Assembly (NCBI GenBank): GCA_028284365.1
Contig: JANQRW010000087.1
Coordinates: 33,459-97,458, forward strand
Reading direction: 5' to 3'
Origin: Marinicella sp.
GTDB lineage: Bacteria > Pseudomonadota > Gammaproteobacteria > Xanthomonadales > Marinicellaceae
Length of the DNA stretch: 64,000 bases
Below the pieces are notes generated by a model. It saw nothing but the letters and a program-made list of their open reading frames with translations. It made no database searches and had not been told where the DNA came from. Below, piece after piece: positions 27,508 to 38,103 of this stretch. Positions within the stretch are counted from its first letter, which is position 1. Each line of letters opens with the position of its first letter. The translations under genes and the position numbers were made by a program.

Positions 27508-29670
27508 TTATAAACTTTCTTTAATAATAGTAGGAGTTACGAAAATCAATAACTCTGCTTTTTCATCTTGAACAGATTTATTCCTGAACAAATTACCTAC
27601 ACCAGGTATGTCACCAAGGAAAGGTACTTTTGACTTAGTAGTCCTTCTAACTTGTTCATAAATACCACCGAGCACAACTGTTTGTCCATTGTTAACAAGC
27701 ACTCTTGTTTCTACAGACCTCGTATCAATTGATGGCACACTGCCTCCCAGAGATGTTGATACTTCCTCACCAATCGCGTCCTGATCTACTTTTAGCGTCA
27801 AATCAATTCGATCATCTGGTGTTATAAGCGGTACCACATTCAGCGCAAGTACGGCATCTTTAAACTGTATAGATGTTGCACCACTTGATGTTGCTTGTTC
27901 AAAAGGTATCTGAACACCTTGTTTTATGACTGCCTGAGATTGATTGGCAGTTATAACTCTTGGGGATGAGATAACTTCGCCTCTGTTTTCTGTTTCCAAG
28001 GCCGACAGCTCAAGGTCAAGCAAAAAGTCTGCAGCCAAAATACTTGCTGCCCACCTTCCTGCAGTTGAAGCCGCAGCTGGCAAATTAACATTTAATCGTT
28101 CTCCTAGTGGAGCTCCTGCAATTGGTGCTGATAATTCTGTATCTGGTGTAACTGTAGGTAAGCCAGACCCACTGGGCGAAGTATATCTTCTGTTCAAAGC
28201 CGTATTATTTAATCGATCCACAGCAGCAGCACTGCCTCCTGTGCTGATGATGTTTCCATATTTATCTTCATGAGAACCAGTTACCCCGAAACGAACACCC
28301 AGCTCATCACCAAAACGTTCAGTAGCAACAACTATCCTTGATTCTATTTGTACCTGTTGAACCGACCTGTCTAATGTGGCAACTAAATCCTGAATAACCA
28401 AAAGTTTTTCTGGAACATCAGTAACCAACAGGGTATTTGTTCTCTCATCAAATGTTACCGAACCACGCTCTGATAACAGTGAATTCCCTCCTGATGACTC
28501 TCCAGAAGATTCACCATTGATTAACATGGCCAATTCTTCTGCTTTGGCATAGTTAACCTGAATAAAAATGTTATCCAATGGTGCCAACTCTTCCTTCTTA
28601 CTTAATACTTCTAAGGCTTCTTGTTCCCTTTGAGCAATTTCAGCAGCAGGAGCAATCCAGATAACATCTCCCCTTCTTCTCTGATCTAACTGTTTACTTT
28701 GTAAAACAATATCTAACGCTTGATCCCAAGGAACCTCATTTAACCTCAGTGTCACATTCCCATCAACATTATCTGCAACCACAATATTAAGTTGTGAGGC
28801 ATCTGCAATAAGCTGTATAACAGAACGAACAGCTACATCTTGAAAGTTAAATGAAACTTTATTACCTGTATAAACTGGCTCCTCATTTAATAACTTAGAT
28901 GCGCTTGCCACCTCTTGTCTCTGCTCGGATATTTCGATGGTGTATTGTTGCCCAGTTTGATAGATCACTTTTTCGTACGGGCCGTTTATTTCTACCTCTA
29001 CTTTAACATCATTACCTTTTTGTCTGGCATCAACAAAGGTAACTGGTGTTGCAAAATCAATAACATCAAGTTTTCTGCCCATGGACTCAGCCAATTGGGA
29101 ATCAGATATTTCTATATTAATTTTCCCTAAGGACTCTGAATAATTGATTACTGCATCTGAGTTGGTAAGACCTAATTGAATAATTCCCTGTCCTTCCGTG
29201 CCACGTCGAAAATCAACCATGTCAACCACTGATTCTGTTGATGATGCATTACTGTAAGCATTACTGTCATTGTACAACTTAACTGATACCACATTGCCAA
29301 CAGAGGTGATTTCATGTCTAACCTGTTTAAGCAAATCTATAACAACTCTTGTTTTGTCATTGCTTGAGACTACCCTTATTCCTCTGGCACCACCTGTACC
29401 CACCGCCATATTGCGCTTATTGGTGGCATTTTTTGTTTGAGCAAAATCCAGTGCCAGCCTTGGAGGTAAATTTGTAGAAAAAACTTCCGGTGTAACTGCT
29501 TCTTCACTGAATTTAAAGTCAATAACCACAGCTCCCATTTCCCCGGTCCGTACAGAAATATCATCTATTGCTGATTGGGCTAATGACTGACCAGTAACAA
29601 GAACACAAAACAGTGTGAAAACAACACCTTGTTTGCTAATTTTGTTAAAAAATAAACTATTCATTTTCAT
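27508..29670 (-). CDS. pilQ: Type IV pilus secretin PilQ
   Basis: A 720-residue outer-membrane secretin through which the pilus passes. ATG 29670 is chosen because GAGAG precedes it; a GTG at 29688, overlapping the pilP stop, is possible. Signal peptide ends at SLAQS. AMIN domains (about residues 25-250) bind peptidoglycan; then an STN/secretin N0 domain (VSFNFQDVAVRSVIQLIADA), N1 (FIQVNYAKAEELAMLINGES) and the secretin core ending RVLVNNGQTVVLGGIYEQ and VPFLGDIPGVGNLFRNKS. PilP encoded next door connects it to PilNO. Confidence 0.96.
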   Translation of the reverse strand: MKMNSLFFNKISKQGVVFTLFCVLVTGQSLAQSAIDDISVRTGEMGAVVIDFKFSEEAVTPEVFSTNLPPRLALDFAQTKNATNKRNMAVGTGGARGIRVVSSNDKTRVVIDLLKQVRHEITSVGNVVSVKLYNDSNAYSNASSTESVVDMVDFRRGTEGQGIIQLGLTNSDAVINYSESLGKINIEISDSQLAESMGRKLDVIDFATPVTFVDARQKGNDVKVEVEINGPYEKVIYQTGQQYTIEISEQRQEVASASKLLNEEPVYTGNKVSFNFQDVAVRSVIQLIADASQLNIVVADNVDGNVTLRLNEVPWDQALDIVLQSKQLDQRRRGDVIWIAPAAEIAQREQEALEVLSKKEELAPLDNIFIQVNYAKAEELAMLINGESSGESSGGNSLLSERGSVTFDERTNTLLVTDVPEKLLVIQDLVATLDRSVQQVQIESRIVVATERFGDELGVRFGVTGSHEDKYGNIISTGGSAAAVDRLNNTALNRRYTSPSGSGLPTVTPDTELSAPIAGAPLGERLNVNLPAAASTAGRWAASILAADFLLDLELSALETENRGEVISSPRVITANQSQAVIKQGVQIPFEQATSSGATSIQFKDAVLALNVVPLITPDDRIDLTLKVDQDAIGEEVSTSLGGSVPSIDTRSVETRVLVNNGQTVVLGGIYEQVRRTTKSKVPFLGDIPGVGNLFRNKSVQDEKAELLIFVTPTIIKESL

Positions 29671-29684
29671 AAATTCACTCTCAT

Positions 29685-30209
29685 TCACTCTTCTTTCAAA
29701 GCCATTGCCGCATCACGTTCCCGCCATGCGCCCAAGCCATCATTTATCCATTCTTTCAACAGAACTTTATTTTCAAAAATTGTTAATACTTGACCATGAT
29801 TATGGCCTAAAAAATCACCTTCAGAAACAGGGTGAATCACTCCCTCGGGATCAACTATCAAGGCCCAATAATTTTCTTCTTGTTGATAGGTGCCAACCAT
29901 CAGTAAACTATCCAGTGGATACGATTCCAAGTATTCTTTTCTTCTGCTTAAATCAGGGCCTTCACCACCTTCAGCAACAACCAGATTGGCTTGCTCACTC
30001 TCTTCAACAACTTCTAAATCATTAGAAAATGGATCACGCATTGTTGTCGCATTGTATTCAAATACCTCATGCGGCTTAAGCTGTGGCAGTGGATCAATAG
30101 GCTTCACAGGCCTGTTTTTTTGTAATTCTAAAAATTGATTTAAATCATCAACGCTGTTATTACAACCAACTAAAATCACAAATAACACAATGGTAATTTT
30201 CTTAGTCAT
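29685..30209 (-). CDS. pilP: Type IV pilus lipoprotein PilP
   Basis: A 174-residue lipoprotein (MTKKITIVLFVILVGC, lipid anchor at C16). An unstructured linker rich in Pro and Glu leads to a C-terminal beta domain (LESYPLDSLLMVGTYQQEEN, then HPVSEGDFLGHNHGQVLTIF) that contacts the PilQ N0 domain. It bridges PilNO in the inner membrane to the secretin. Its ATG overlaps the pilO stop by 4 bp, and its stop overlaps a possible GTG start of pilQ. Confidence 0.93.
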   Translation of the reverse strand: MTKKITIVLFVILVGCNNSVDDLNQFLELQKNRPVKPIDPLPQLKPHEVFEYNATTMRDPFSNDLEVVEESEQANLVVAEGGEGPDLSRRKEYLESYPLDSLLMVGTYQQEENYWALIVDPEGVIHPVSEGDFLGHNHGQVLTIFENKVLLKEWINDGLGAWRERDAAMALKEE

Positions 30210-30844
30210 TGAGCACCTCCTGCTGCAGCCTCTACTTCCCGCATTTCCTCATCATCTAAATAGCGGTATGTTTTTGCAGTACCCTCGAGCAGTAAACGAC
30301 CACCTTGGATAGAATCACCAAGTGGCTTGAGAGAAATATCATGCATGGTAAGTATGACAACTCTTGGTAATGATGCAACCCCACTAACAAAATTGCCAAA
30401 CTCATGATAATTTCCTTTCATTTTCAAACTGATTGGCTTTTCAGCATAGAAATCTTTCAAAGTCTCAGCACCAGGCTCAAACAATTCATTTTCAATCCCA
30501 CTGGCTAATGCAGTTTGTGAAACATCTACAATCAGATCAGACATTTCATTCTTTGATGGTAACTGCCTGAGCATGGATTGTAAAATGATTTCCATTTCTT
30601 CCAACTGCTCTTTATACGCGTCTAGTTGTGCCGCCTTTTGGTATTTAAATGTATAGGTATTTTTTAATTCTGTTTCTTTTTTTTGTAAATTTTCCAGTTT
30701 GGCTTTCATGTCTTTGACAAAAAACCAATATCCACCAAACAATATTAAAGCCACTAAAAATATCAGTGATGCCACCTTAACTGAATTAGGCCAGCCGCCT
30801 GGATTTTCGGTATCTAGACTCTGTATTTCATCAATAAAACTCAT
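30206..30844 (-). CDS. pilO: Type IV pilus inner-membrane protein PilO
   Basis: A 212-residue bitopic protein with a cytoplasmic N-terminus, one membrane segment (SVKVASLIFLVALILFGGYW), a coiled coil (about residues 50-95, KAKLENLQKKETELKNTY) and a ferredoxin-like periplasmic domain (LKMKGNYHEFGNFVSGVASL, LTMHDISLKPL). It forms a dimer with PilN to align the pilus machine. Overlaps pilN by 4 bp (ATGA). Confidence 0.94.
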   Translation of the reverse strand: MSFIDEIQSLDTENPGGWPNSVKVASLIFLVALILFGGYWFFVKDMKAKLENLQKKETELKNTYTFKYQKAAQLDAYKEQLEEMEIILQSMLRQLPSKNEMSDLIVDVSQTALASGIENELFEPGAETLKDFYAEKPISLKMKGNYHEFGNFVSGVASLPRVVILTMHDISLKPLGDSIQGGRLLLEGTAKTYRYLDDEEMREVEAAAGGAQ

Positions 30845-31428
30845 GAGACTTCTTCCTCACCTATGTCATCTGTATCTTTTTGTCTGTTTGGATTTACCAG
30901 CCTTACACTGAGTTTAAACTTTTGCTCATGTGTTCCCAATGTATCATCAGCTTTGATGTAGTCCAGGTCAGTCACATTGAACCAGACTGAGTCATCCAAC
31001 CTTCTCATATAGTCAGACACTCGCGAGTGTGATTGAGAGTAACCTTCCATTGAAATCAAAGTTCCTTGCTGTGTGATTTTTTCTAAAAACACTCCATTAG
31101 GTATGGTTTTCACTAACTCATCAAACAAATGAACCATTTGTGTCCTGTTAGCCTGTAGCTCCTCAATAACTTCTTGTCTGGCAATTAAACTGGCTTTTTT
31201 AGCTTCTAGTTGCTCAATCTCTTCAATTTGTTTATCAAGTTTGGCAATCTCCGCTGTCATGAATGCATTGCGTTTATTTTGAAATTTAGTAGATTGATCA
31301 AAATAATAATACGCAAGACCAAACACTAACAAAGCAAGCCCAGCTGCCAACCCCAAAAGAATATAATATTCTTTGGTTTGTTGTTGGCGTCTTTCTTCAC
31401 GCCATGGTAATAAATTAATTTTAGCCAT
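30841..31428 (-). CDS. pilN: Type IV pilus inner-membrane protein PilN
   Basis: A 195-residue bitopic protein. ATG 31428 gives MAKINLLPWREERRQQQ, the invariant INLLPWR motif that binds PilM; a TTG three codons upstream overlaps pilM but is unlikely to be used. One membrane segment (YYILLGLAAGLALLVFGLAY), a coiled coil (residues about 55-95), and a periplasmic domain (GVFLEKITQQGTLISMEGYS). It starts 1 nt after the pilM stop. Confidence 0.95.
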   Translation of the reverse strand: MAKINLLPWREERRQQQTKEYYILLGLAAGLALLVFGLAYYYFDQSTKFQNKRNAFMTAEIAKLDKQIEEIEQLEAKKASLIARQEVIEELQANRTQMVHLFDELVKTIPNGVFLEKITQQGTLISMEGYSQSHSRVSDYMRRLDDSVWFNVTDLDYIKADDTLGTHEQKFKLSVRLVNPNRQKDTDDIGEEEVS

Positions 31429-31429
31429 A

Positions 31430-32488
31430 TCAATCAAAGTTCCTCATTGCTAAACCAACCACAGACATCATCGCTGGTGCATCAGCTTCAAGTGCATCAG
31501 CACTCACCTTTGATGATATCCTGAAGTTTTCAACTGGATTAATTATCTCTGTAGGCACACCAACTTGATCTTCAACCAACAAATCAATTTCAGGGATTGC
31601 CGCACAACCACCACCAAGTAAAATTCGGTCTACATTTCCAAACTCTGTTGCCGAAAAGAAAAACTGTAATGCCCTGCTGACTTGCTGAACCAAGGTGTCT
31701 TTAAAAGACTGCAAGACCTCAGACTCATAGCTCTCTGGCAAACCGCCTTGTCTTTTGGCCAAACCTGCTTCCTCGTAAGAAAGTCCATACCTCTGCATGA
31801 TCTCTTCGGTTAATTGCTTACCACCAAATGACTGCTCCCTGCTATAAATACCAGTCCTTTTGTGCATGGCATGCATGGTCATCGTGTTGGCACCAATATC
31901 AAACAAGGCCACCACCTCTTCATCATTAATATCGTATTGTTTACGAACCAGATTAAAACATCGCTCAATTGCAAATGCTTCAACATCTACAACCTTAAGA
32001 TCTAAACCAGCACCTTCAAAAGCCTCAATAAATACATCAACATTTTCTGACCGCGAACTGGCAATCAAGACATTGTTAACCTCTTCATTTCCTTCCACCG
32101 GCCCCAAAACACAAAAATCCAAACTGACTTCATCAATTGGATATGGAATGTACTGAGTGGCATCCATTTCAAGCTGCACTTCAAGCTCATCTTCAGTCAA
32201 CTCGCTTGGCATTTGAATAATTTTGGTTATTACTGCTGAGCCAGAAACCGCTGTAGCTGCGCCTTTGACTTTAATCCCTGCTTTATTGATGGCTTTGCTT
32301 ATTGAAGCCGACACAAGATCAACTTCAGCAATGTTGTTATCGACAACAGCATTAACTGATAACGGCTCAACTGCATACCTTTCAACTTTCATGTTATCCA
32401 AACTTCCCGAAAGTTGTAATATCTTGACAGCAGAAGAACTGACATCAACCCCAACTAATTGAACTTTTTTACGACCTAACAACTGCAA
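31430..32488 (-). CDS. pilM: Type IV pilus actin-like ATPase PilM
   Basis: A 352-residue cytoplasmic actin/FtsA-fold protein that binds the PilN N-terminus. The start is TTG 32488, supported by AGAGAG upstream and by MQLLGRKKVQLVGVDVSSSA matching the family start; no in-frame ATG fits. Nucleotide-binding segments are GVDVSSSAVKIL, ALFDIGANTMTMHAM and ILLGGGCAAIPEIDLLVE. First gene of pilMNOPQ. ponA, the usual divergent neighbour in gammaproteobacteria, is not present. Confidence 0.95.
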   Translation of the reverse strand: MQLLGRKKVQLVGVDVSSSAVKILQLSGSLDNMKVERYAVEPLSVNAVVDNNIAEVDLVSASISKAINKAGIKVKGAATAVSGSAVITKIIQMPSELTEDELEVQLEMDATQYIPYPIDEVSLDFCVLGPVEGNEEVNNVLIASSRSENVDVFIEAFEGAGLDLKVVDVEAFAIERCFNLVRKQYDINDEEVVALFDIGANTMTMHAMHKRTGIYSREQSFGGKQLTEEIMQRYGLSYEEAGLAKRQGGLPESYESEVLQSFKDTLVQQVSRALQFFFSATEFGNVDRILLGGGCAAIPEIDLLVEDQVGVPTEIINPVENFRISSKVSADALEADAPAMMSVVGLAMRNFD

Positions 32489-32816
32489 AACATTTCTCTC
32501 TTTATTAATTGCTAAAACTGCTTGCGACCATTAGACATCATTAAATATTGTTATTTCTGTGTCTCTAATCACAATTTATGTCAATACTTTACTTTTTTTA
32601 AGAAGACAATGCAAGAATAACCTTTAAATCACTGAATAATCAAGATATATTTAAAAAAAATTATGTGTTTACTACAATTAAGCACACTTCCATAAAGACC
32701 AAAGGTTAACCACTAATTAACACTTTATATTCATAAGCAATTATAAATATAAAGCAGGGATTTAAAACTTGAAGCATCTGGATCATTGAAACTACAGCAC
32801 TGCCCAGATCATAGAA
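32489..32816. other. Spacer upstream of pilM and downstream of ispG
   Basis: 328 bp without a gene, strongly AT-rich with many A and T runs (for example near 32590 and 32650). It should contain the pilM promoter on the reverse strand; a TTGACA lies in reverse orientation near 32580, but no -10 box at the right distance is clear. An imperfect hairpin with arms ATCTGG and CCAGAT near 32775-32813 may end ispG transcription. Confidence 0.4.
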
Positions 32817-34028
32817 TCAGTAATTGGACTCAACAAATTCATCCAAAATAGCTATAAATTGTTCGCCAATGTTTTCACCTTTTAATGTATGCGTTTTTTT
32901 GCCACGAATAAATATCGGTGCAGAAGGCGCCTCTCCAGTACCAGGCAACGATATCCCAATATCTGCATGTTTAGATTCTCCCGGCCCATTAACGATACAA
33001 CCCATTACTGCCACATTCATATTTTTAACGCCAGGGTGTGAAATCCTCCATAGCGGCATTTTTGCATTCATGTGTTCAGTTACTTGCATGGCTAAAACTT
33101 GAAAAAACTCACTGGTGGTTCTGCCACAACCAGGACAAGCCGTAACTTCTGGCTTGAATGATTGCAATTCAAGACTTTGTAGGATTTGTTGCGCCACTTT
33201 AACCTCTTCAGTTCTGGGCTGGTTCGGTTCGGGAGTTAATGAGACGCGAATGGTATCGCCAATCCCCTGTTGCAACAAAACAGACAGTGCAGCTGTTGAA
33301 GCTACAATTCCTTTAGCCCCCATACCAGCCTCCGTCAAACCCAAGTGCAAAGCATATTGACACGCGCGATGTAACTTTTGATAAATTCGAATCAACGATT
33401 GCACACTGCTGACCTTACAGCTAACAATGATCTTATCTGAAGACAAGCCAAAAGATTCTGCCTGCCGTGCACTGAGCAAAACCGAATCAATCAATGCTTT
33501 CTCTATCAAAGCACCACTGGACAATGGTTGCTCCAACTTGGCGTTTTCGTCCATCATTCTTGCCATGAGTTTCTGATCAAGGCTGCCCCAGTTTCCACCA
33601 ATCCTTATTGGCTTGTCTAAATCTTTAGCTACCTGAATTATGGACTCAAACTGTTGATCTCTTTTTTTACCAAAGCCAACGTTACCTGGGTTGATCCGAT
33701 ACTTGGCCAACTTTTCCGCGCACTTAGGGTATTCATTAAGTAATCTATGGCCATTGTAATGAAAATCACCAATAACCGGTACATGACAATGTGCTGCATG
33801 CAAACGATCAATAATTTCTGGAACCGCTGCCGCAGATTCTTCATTGTTAACTGTGATGCGCACCAATTCCGAACCTGCCTGATGCAGTTCATAAATTTGC
33901 TTTGCAGTGCTTTTAGCATCTGCGGTATCAGTGTTGGTCATCGATTGAATCACCACATGTCGCTTCCCAGCAATTTGGCCACCAACGCGGATATCGCCAA
34001 CTTTGACTGTCCAACGATTTTGATTCAT
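32817..34028 (-). CDS. ispG: 4-hydroxy-3-methylbut-2-enyl diphosphate synthase
   Basis: A 403-residue [4Fe-4S] enzyme of the MEP isoprenoid pathway that converts MEcPP to HMBPP. The N-terminal TIM barrel starts [20 protein letters not shown] and contains [14 protein letters not shown]. The Fe-S domain has TACPGCGRT and [20 protein letters not shown], supplying three Cys and the Glu ligand. Its ATG overlaps the ygfX stop by 4 bp, so it is the last gene of the SDH operon here. This is an unusual operon for ispG. Confidence 0.96.
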   Translation of the reverse strand: MNQNRWTVKVGDIRVGGQIAGKRHVVIQSMTNTDTADAKSTAKQIYELHQAGSELVRITVNNEESAAAVPEIIDRLHAAHCHVPVIGDFHYNGHRLLNEYPKCAEKLAKYRINPGNVGFGKKRDQQFESIIQVAKDLDKPIRIGGNWGSLDQKLMARMMDENAKLEQPLSSGALIEKALIDSVLLSARQAESFGLSSDKIIVSCKVSSVQSLIRIYQKLHRACQYALHLGLTEAGMGAKGIVASTAALSVLLQQGIGDTIRVSLTPEPNQPRTEEVKVAQQILQSLELQSFKPEVTACPGCGRTTSEFFQVLAMQVTEHMNAKMPLWRISHPGVKNMNVAVMGCIVNGPGESKHADIGISLPGTGEAPSAPIFIRGKKTHTLKGENIGEQFIAILDEFVESNY

Positions 34029-34465
34029 GAGGCATCTCCTGCTTCACTTAAGCTAACAACATTCGATAGCAGTTTTGAAAAGTTTGAATTTTTTATTTTT
34101 GAACGCAACAAATACAAATAAATGTTTTCACTTTTTTCTACCGACTTTAACTTTAAAAACAGAGCCCAAGGTAAATACCAATAAGATTGTACTTCAAATT
34201 TTTCAAAACTGGTCTGACTCTCATCAATACTTGCTATCTCAACCCATATGTTTTGACCTGAAACCCTCAAACATTTCACCATGTTCTTCGATAGAGAACT
34301 GTTATTTAACCAAATAAAAAGCAATATGAGCGGAAACATGAGTAAGGCACCTCCTCCTAACTGGAAGTACATCAACACAGAGGCTGCACAGAGAAACCAC
34401 AAACCAATCTTTACAGGCCACAACGTATTGTGAATTTGATCATTTTTTATGATAACCGGCCGCAC
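34025..34465 (-). CDS. YgfX-like membrane protein
   Basis: A 146-residue protein with two closely spaced membrane segments near the N-terminus ([19 protein letters not shown] and [14 protein letters not shown]), followed by a soluble part in which [15 protein letters not shown] and [11 protein letters not shown] resemble the YgfX/CptA family. In E. coli ygfX lies directly behind sdhE, exactly as here. It was described there as a cell-shape toxin of MreB/FtsZ with SdhE as its partner, a claim still debated. It overlaps sdhE by 26 bp. The assignment rests on position plus membrane layout; sequence similarity is weak. Confidence 0.65.
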   Translation of the reverse strand: MRPVIIKNDQIHNTLWPVKIGLWFLCAASVLMYFQLGGGALLMFPLILLFIWLNNSSLSKNMVKCLRVSGQNIWVEIASIDESQTSFEKFEVQSYWYLPWALFLKLKSVEKSENIYLYLLRSKIKNSNFSKLLSNVVSLSEAGDAS

Positions 34466-34715
34466 AAATCTGCTCCACCAAATGATTGAATTTCAAATGT
34501 GTCGACTCAGGTTTGGTTTTACCACTTAACCAATACCACAAAAGCATATCCTCCTCACTCAACAGCTCATCAAATAATTGCAGTTGAGGGACATCCAAAT
34601 GGTGATATTTGGCATCAATGAATCTGTTTAAAATGAAATCAAGCTCTTTCATTCCACGCCGACAACGCCACCTAAAATACCCTTCAGTCAACTCAACGAC
34701 CGAATCAGTAGACAT
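34440..34715 (-). CDS. sdhE: Succinate dehydrogenase FAD assembly factor SdhE
   Basis: A 91-residue helical protein of the SdhE/SDHAF2 family, needed for covalent FAD attachment to SdhA. It shows the defining RGMKELD motif (RGxxE) in FRWRCRRGMKELDFILNRF, then LQLFDELLSEEDMLLWYWLS. The start ATG shares one base with the sdhB stop (TAATG), which indicates translational coupling. Confidence 0.95.
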   Translation of the reverse strand: MSTDSVVELTEGYFRWRCRRGMKELDFILNRFIDAKYHHLDVPQLQLFDELLSEEDMLLWYWLSGKTKPESTHLKFNHLVEQICAAGYHKK

Positions 34716-35503
34716 TACAAGGCGTGCCTTTGGGCAATCATTTTTTTGATTTCACCAATGGCTTTACCAGGATTCAAGCCTTTAGGACACGTGTTAGCAC
34801 AGTTCATAATGGTATGGCAGCGGTAAACCTTAAACGGATCCTCCAAATCTTCTAAACGTTCACCTGTATATTCATCACGTGAGTCAGCCAACCATCGATA
34901 AGATTGTAACAACACGGCAGGCCCCAAGTAACGATCGCCGTTCCACCAGTAACTAGGACAAGAAGTTTGGCAACAAGCGCATAAAATACACTCATATAAA
35001 CCATCCAATTTTTCTCGATCTTCAATAGACTGTAAACGCTCTTTATCAGGCAAAGGCACAGAGTCTGTTTGCATCCAAGGCTTGATAGAAGCGTATTGCG
35101 CATAAAAATGTGTTAAATCCGGCACCAAGTCTTTTATCACCTCCATGTGTGGCAAGGGATAAATAGCGATCTCTTTACCCTTGAATTGTTTGATCGAAGT
35201 CGTACAAGCCAAAGTGTTGGTGCCGTTGATGTTCATAGCACAAGAACCACAAATACCTTCACGGCATGAGCGTCTGAACGTAACTGTTGAGTCAATTTCA
35301 TCTTTAATTTTAATCAAAGCATCGAGCACCATTGGCCCACAATTGTCTAAATCAACTTCATAAGTATCAGTTCTTGGGTTCTCATCATCATCCGGTGACC
35401 ATCGATAGACCTTGAAAGTTGCCACATTACCGTTACCACCTGTGGTTTTGTGGTGTTTACCTTTCTGCACTCGTGAGTTTTTTGGTAATCTTAATTCTGC
35501 CAT
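34715..35503 (-). CDS. sdhB: Succinate dehydrogenase iron-sulfur subunit
   Basis: A 262-residue subunit carrying the three Fe-S clusters of respiratory complex II. [2Fe-2S] ligands are in [17 protein letters not shown] and TNTLAC; [4Fe-4S] and [3Fe-4S] ligands are in [18 protein letters not shown] and [19 protein letters not shown]. The N-terminal extension ([18 protein letters not shown]) is longer and more basic than in E. coli SdhB (238 residues). 8 bp downstream of sdhA. Confidence 0.96.
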   Translation of the reverse strand: MAELRLPKNSRVQKGKHHKTTGGNGNVATFKVYRWSPDDDENPRTDTYEVDLDNCGPMVLDALIKIKDEIDSTVTFRRSCREGICGSCAMNINGTNTLACTTSIKQFKGKEIAIYPLPHMEVIKDLVPDLTHFYAQYASIKPWMQTDSVPLPDKERLQSIEDREKLDGLYECILCACCQTSCPSYWWNGDRYLGPAVLLQSYRWLADSRDEYTGERLEDLEDPFKVYRCHTIMNCANTCPKGLNPGKAIGEIKKMIAQRHAL

Positions 35504-35511
35504 ATTATTTC

Positions 35512-37299
35512 TCAGTATACGCGCTGCTTAGGAGGAATCACTTCGCACTCATCGGTCAAAGTGTACATGTGAACAGGGCGGTATTCAAACATCACTTCGC
35601 CTTGATCATTAACGTAAGCCAAAGTATGTTTCATCCACTCCTCATCATTTCTATCTGGAAAATCCTCTCGGGCATGAGCACCACGAGATTCTTTGCGGTT
35701 CTCAGCAGAAAACATGGTTACTTTTGCCTGCAACATCAAATTTTGCAACTCTAAAGTTTCCACCAAATCCGTATTCCAAACCATTGAAGTATCTGTCACA
35801 TTGACGTTACCAATCTTGGCCGCAGTTGCTGTGATTTTCTCACAACCCTCCTCAAGTACTTCACCGGTTCTAAATACAGCTGCATTGTTTTGCATTATTT
35901 TTTGCATCTCCAAACGTAAGTCAGCTGTTTTAATATCACCTTGTGCGTGACGAGTCTTGTCTAAATTATCAAGAGATTTATCTAATACCCCTTTGCTGAG
36001 TTCTCGGTGTTTGGTGTTAGGTTTAATAATTTCAGCACAACGATCTGCAACCGCCCGGCCAAACACGATCAAATCCAACAAAGAGTTTGAACCCAATCGA
36101 TTGGCACCATGAACCGACACACATGCTGCCTCACCAATCGCGAATAAACCAGGCACCACTTTATCTGGATCATCACCTACTTTATTGACCACTTCACCAT
36201 GATAATTAGTTGGGATGCCACCCATGTTGTAATGCACAGTTGGCAAAACCGGGATGGGCTCTTTAGCCACATCCACACCAGCAAATATTTCAGCAGATTC
36301 TGCAATACCTGGCAGGCGTTTATTAATAACATCAGCGCCTAAATGCTGCAGATTCAAATGAATATGATCATTTTCATTACCCACACCTCTGCCTTCACGA
36401 ATTTCAATGGTCATTGAACGCGATACGACATCACGTGATGCCAGATCTTTGGCGTTCGGTGCATAGCGTTCCATAAACCGTTCGCCTTTGGCGTTGGTTA
36501 AAAAGCCACCTTCTCCTCGTACACCTTCAGTAATCAAACAGCCTGCACCATAAATACCAGTTGGATGAAACTGAACAAACTCCATATCTTGCAAGGGCAA
36601 ACCTGCTCTGAGAACCATGGCATTACCATCACCTGTACAAGTATGCGCTGAGGTACAAGAAAAATAAGCCCGCCCGTAACCACCAGTGGCTAATATAACC
36701 GCATGACCACGAAACAAATGCAAGGTTCCATCGGCTAGATTCCAAGCCAAGACGCCTTTGCACTCACCATCTTCCATCACCAAATCAATAGCAAAATATT
36801 CAATGAAAAAAGAAGCATCATGTTTTAATGATTGTTGGTACAGCGTATGCAAGATAGCATGGCCTGTTCTGTCAGCAGCTGCACAGGTTCTTTGTGCAGT
36901 ACCTTCACCATAATTGGTGGTCATCCCACCAAAAGGTCTTTGATAAATTTTACCCTCTTCAGTTCTCGAAAATGGCACCCCGTAGTGTTCTAGTTCGACC
37001 ACCGAAGGTACAGCTTCACGACACATGTATTCGATGGCATCTTGATCGCCTAGCCAGTCTGAGCCCTTGATGGTGTCATACATATGCCAACGCCAGTCAT
37101 CTTCACCCATATTACCCAAAGATGCTGACATTCCGCCCTGTGCAGCAACTGTGTGCGAGCGAGTGGGAAAGACTTTGGTGATGCAGGCAGTAGACAAACC
37201 TTTAGTTGCCAAGCCCATGGTTGCTCTCAAGCCGGCACCACCAGCTCCAACCACAATCGCATCAAATTTATGTTCTGTTATTTTATATTTTTCTGTCAT
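35512..37299 (-). CDS. sdhA: Succinate dehydrogenase flavoprotein subunit
   Basis: A 595-residue catalytic subunit that oxidises succinate to fumarate. The FAD site is [20 protein letters not shown]; the His of [18 protein letters not shown] is the covalent FAD ligand, and [20 protein letters not shown] and [19 protein letters not shown] are substrate and FAD contacts. The C-terminal capping region is complete ([13 protein letters not shown]). Overlaps sdhD by 4 bp (ATGA). Confidence 0.97.
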   Translation of the reverse strand: MTEKYKITEHKFDAIVVGAGGAGLRATMGLATKGLSTACITKVFPTRSHTVAAQGGMSASLGNMGEDDWRWHMYDTIKGSDWLGDQDAIEYMCREAVPSVVELEHYGVPFSRTEEGKIYQRPFGGMTTNYGEGTAQRTCAAADRTGHAILHTLYQQSLKHDASFFIEYFAIDLVMEDGECKGVLAWNLADGTLHLFRGHAVILATGGYGRAYFSCTSAHTCTGDGNAMVLRAGLPLQDMEFVQFHPTGIYGAGCLITEGVRGEGGFLTNAKGERFMERYAPNAKDLASRDVVSRSMTIEIREGRGVGNENDHIHLNLQHLGADVINKRLPGIAESAEIFAGVDVAKEPIPVLPTVHYNMGGIPTNYHGEVVNKVGDDPDKVVPGLFAIGEAACVSVHGANRLGSNSLLDLIVFGRAVADRCAEIIKPNTKHRELSKGVLDKSLDNLDKTRHAQGDIKTADLRLEMQKIMQNNAAVFRTGEVLEEGCEKITATAAKIGNVNVTDTSMVWNTDLVETLELQNLMLQAKVTMFSAENRKESRGAHAREDFPDRNDEEWMKHTLAYVNDQGEVMFEYRPVHMYTLTDECEVIPPKQRVY

Positions 37300-37682
37300 G
37301 AATTTATCCGAAGTAAGATTGTAGCAATCGCATAGACACTGGTCATCACCATCACAATCATTAAAATCTTGGTCAAATACTGTAAAACTAAATTAATAGA
37401 ATGATTATGCACATAGTCCTCTAAAACCACTTGAATACCCAAAGCACCATGATAACTTCCAGCCAATGCAAACAATAACGTGACACCCGCATTGAACGGA
37501 CTGTGCAACCAAGTAATCACACCAACAGCACTGACCGCATCAATCTGAATCAAACTGAATAACACATATAAACCACACGGCACCAACAGCACAGCTGACA
37601 TTCGTTGCATCCACCAGTGGCCAAAGCCATGCTTAGCAGATCCCAAACCTTTTACTTTTCCTAAATCAGTTTCGTAACTCAT
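37296..37682 (-). CDS. sdhD: Succinate dehydrogenase membrane anchor SdhD
   Basis: A 128-residue protein with three membrane helices. The N-terminus has [20 protein letters not shown], the HxxxQR quinone-site region of SdhD, and the middle has [20 protein letters not shown], where the His after SY is the haem b ligand. Lies 9 bp after sdhC. Confidence 0.94.
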   Translation of the reverse strand: MSYETDLGKVKGLGSAKHGFGHWWMQRMSAVLLVPCGLYVLFSLIQIDAVSAVGVITWLHSPFNAGVTLLFALAGSYHGALGIQVVLEDYVHNHSINLVLQYLTKILMIVMVMTSVYAIATILLRINS

Positions 37683-37691
37683 AACAACCCT

Positions 37692-38069
37692 CTAGCGGCT
37701 CAAGAAATAGACTAAAAGTGTCAACACAATCGCCGATATCAAAACCAAATAACCGGAGCGATAAACAACAGGAATTGAATAACCTTTACCCACATCCCAG
37801 AACAAATGCCTGATACCATTACACAAATGATAGGCAAAGGCAAAAATCCAAATAAAGAAAACCACCTGTCCAACACCACTTTTGAAAAAGGTTAACATGG
37901 CATCGGCTTTAGTGTGGTCACTGGCCAATTGGAAAAGCCAAATTACAAAGATCAATAAACCAAGAGATAAAAACAACCCTGTGATTCGGTGCATGATTGA
38001 TAACGTAGAAGTTAATTGCGGCTTGTAAACCTGCAAGTGAGGCGACAATGGCCTTTGCGAATTACTCAT
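37692..38069 (-). CDS. sdhC: Succinate dehydrogenase cytochrome b556 subunit SdhC
   Basis: A 125-residue three-helix protein. RPLSPHLQVYKPQLTSTLSI followed by MHRITG is the family signature (SxxHRITG, quinone site), and FAFAYHLCNGIRHLFWDVG contains the haem-ligand His. With SdhD it anchors complex II and reduces ubiquinone. Confidence 0.95.
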   Translation of the reverse strand: MSNSQRPLSPHLQVYKPQLTSTLSIMHRITGLFLSLGLLIFVIWLFQLASDHTKADAMLTFFKSGVGQVVFFIWIFAFAYHLCNGIRHLFWDVGKGYSIPVVYRSGYLVLISAIVLTLLVYFLSR

Positions 38070-38103
38070 TTATAACCCTGTATCTGTTTTAATTTATTAG
38101 AAA

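Noticed and set aside
29615..30025. 136-codon forward frame across the pilP/pilQ junction
   Set aside because: It overlaps two secure genes on the other strand and has no ribosome site or domain.
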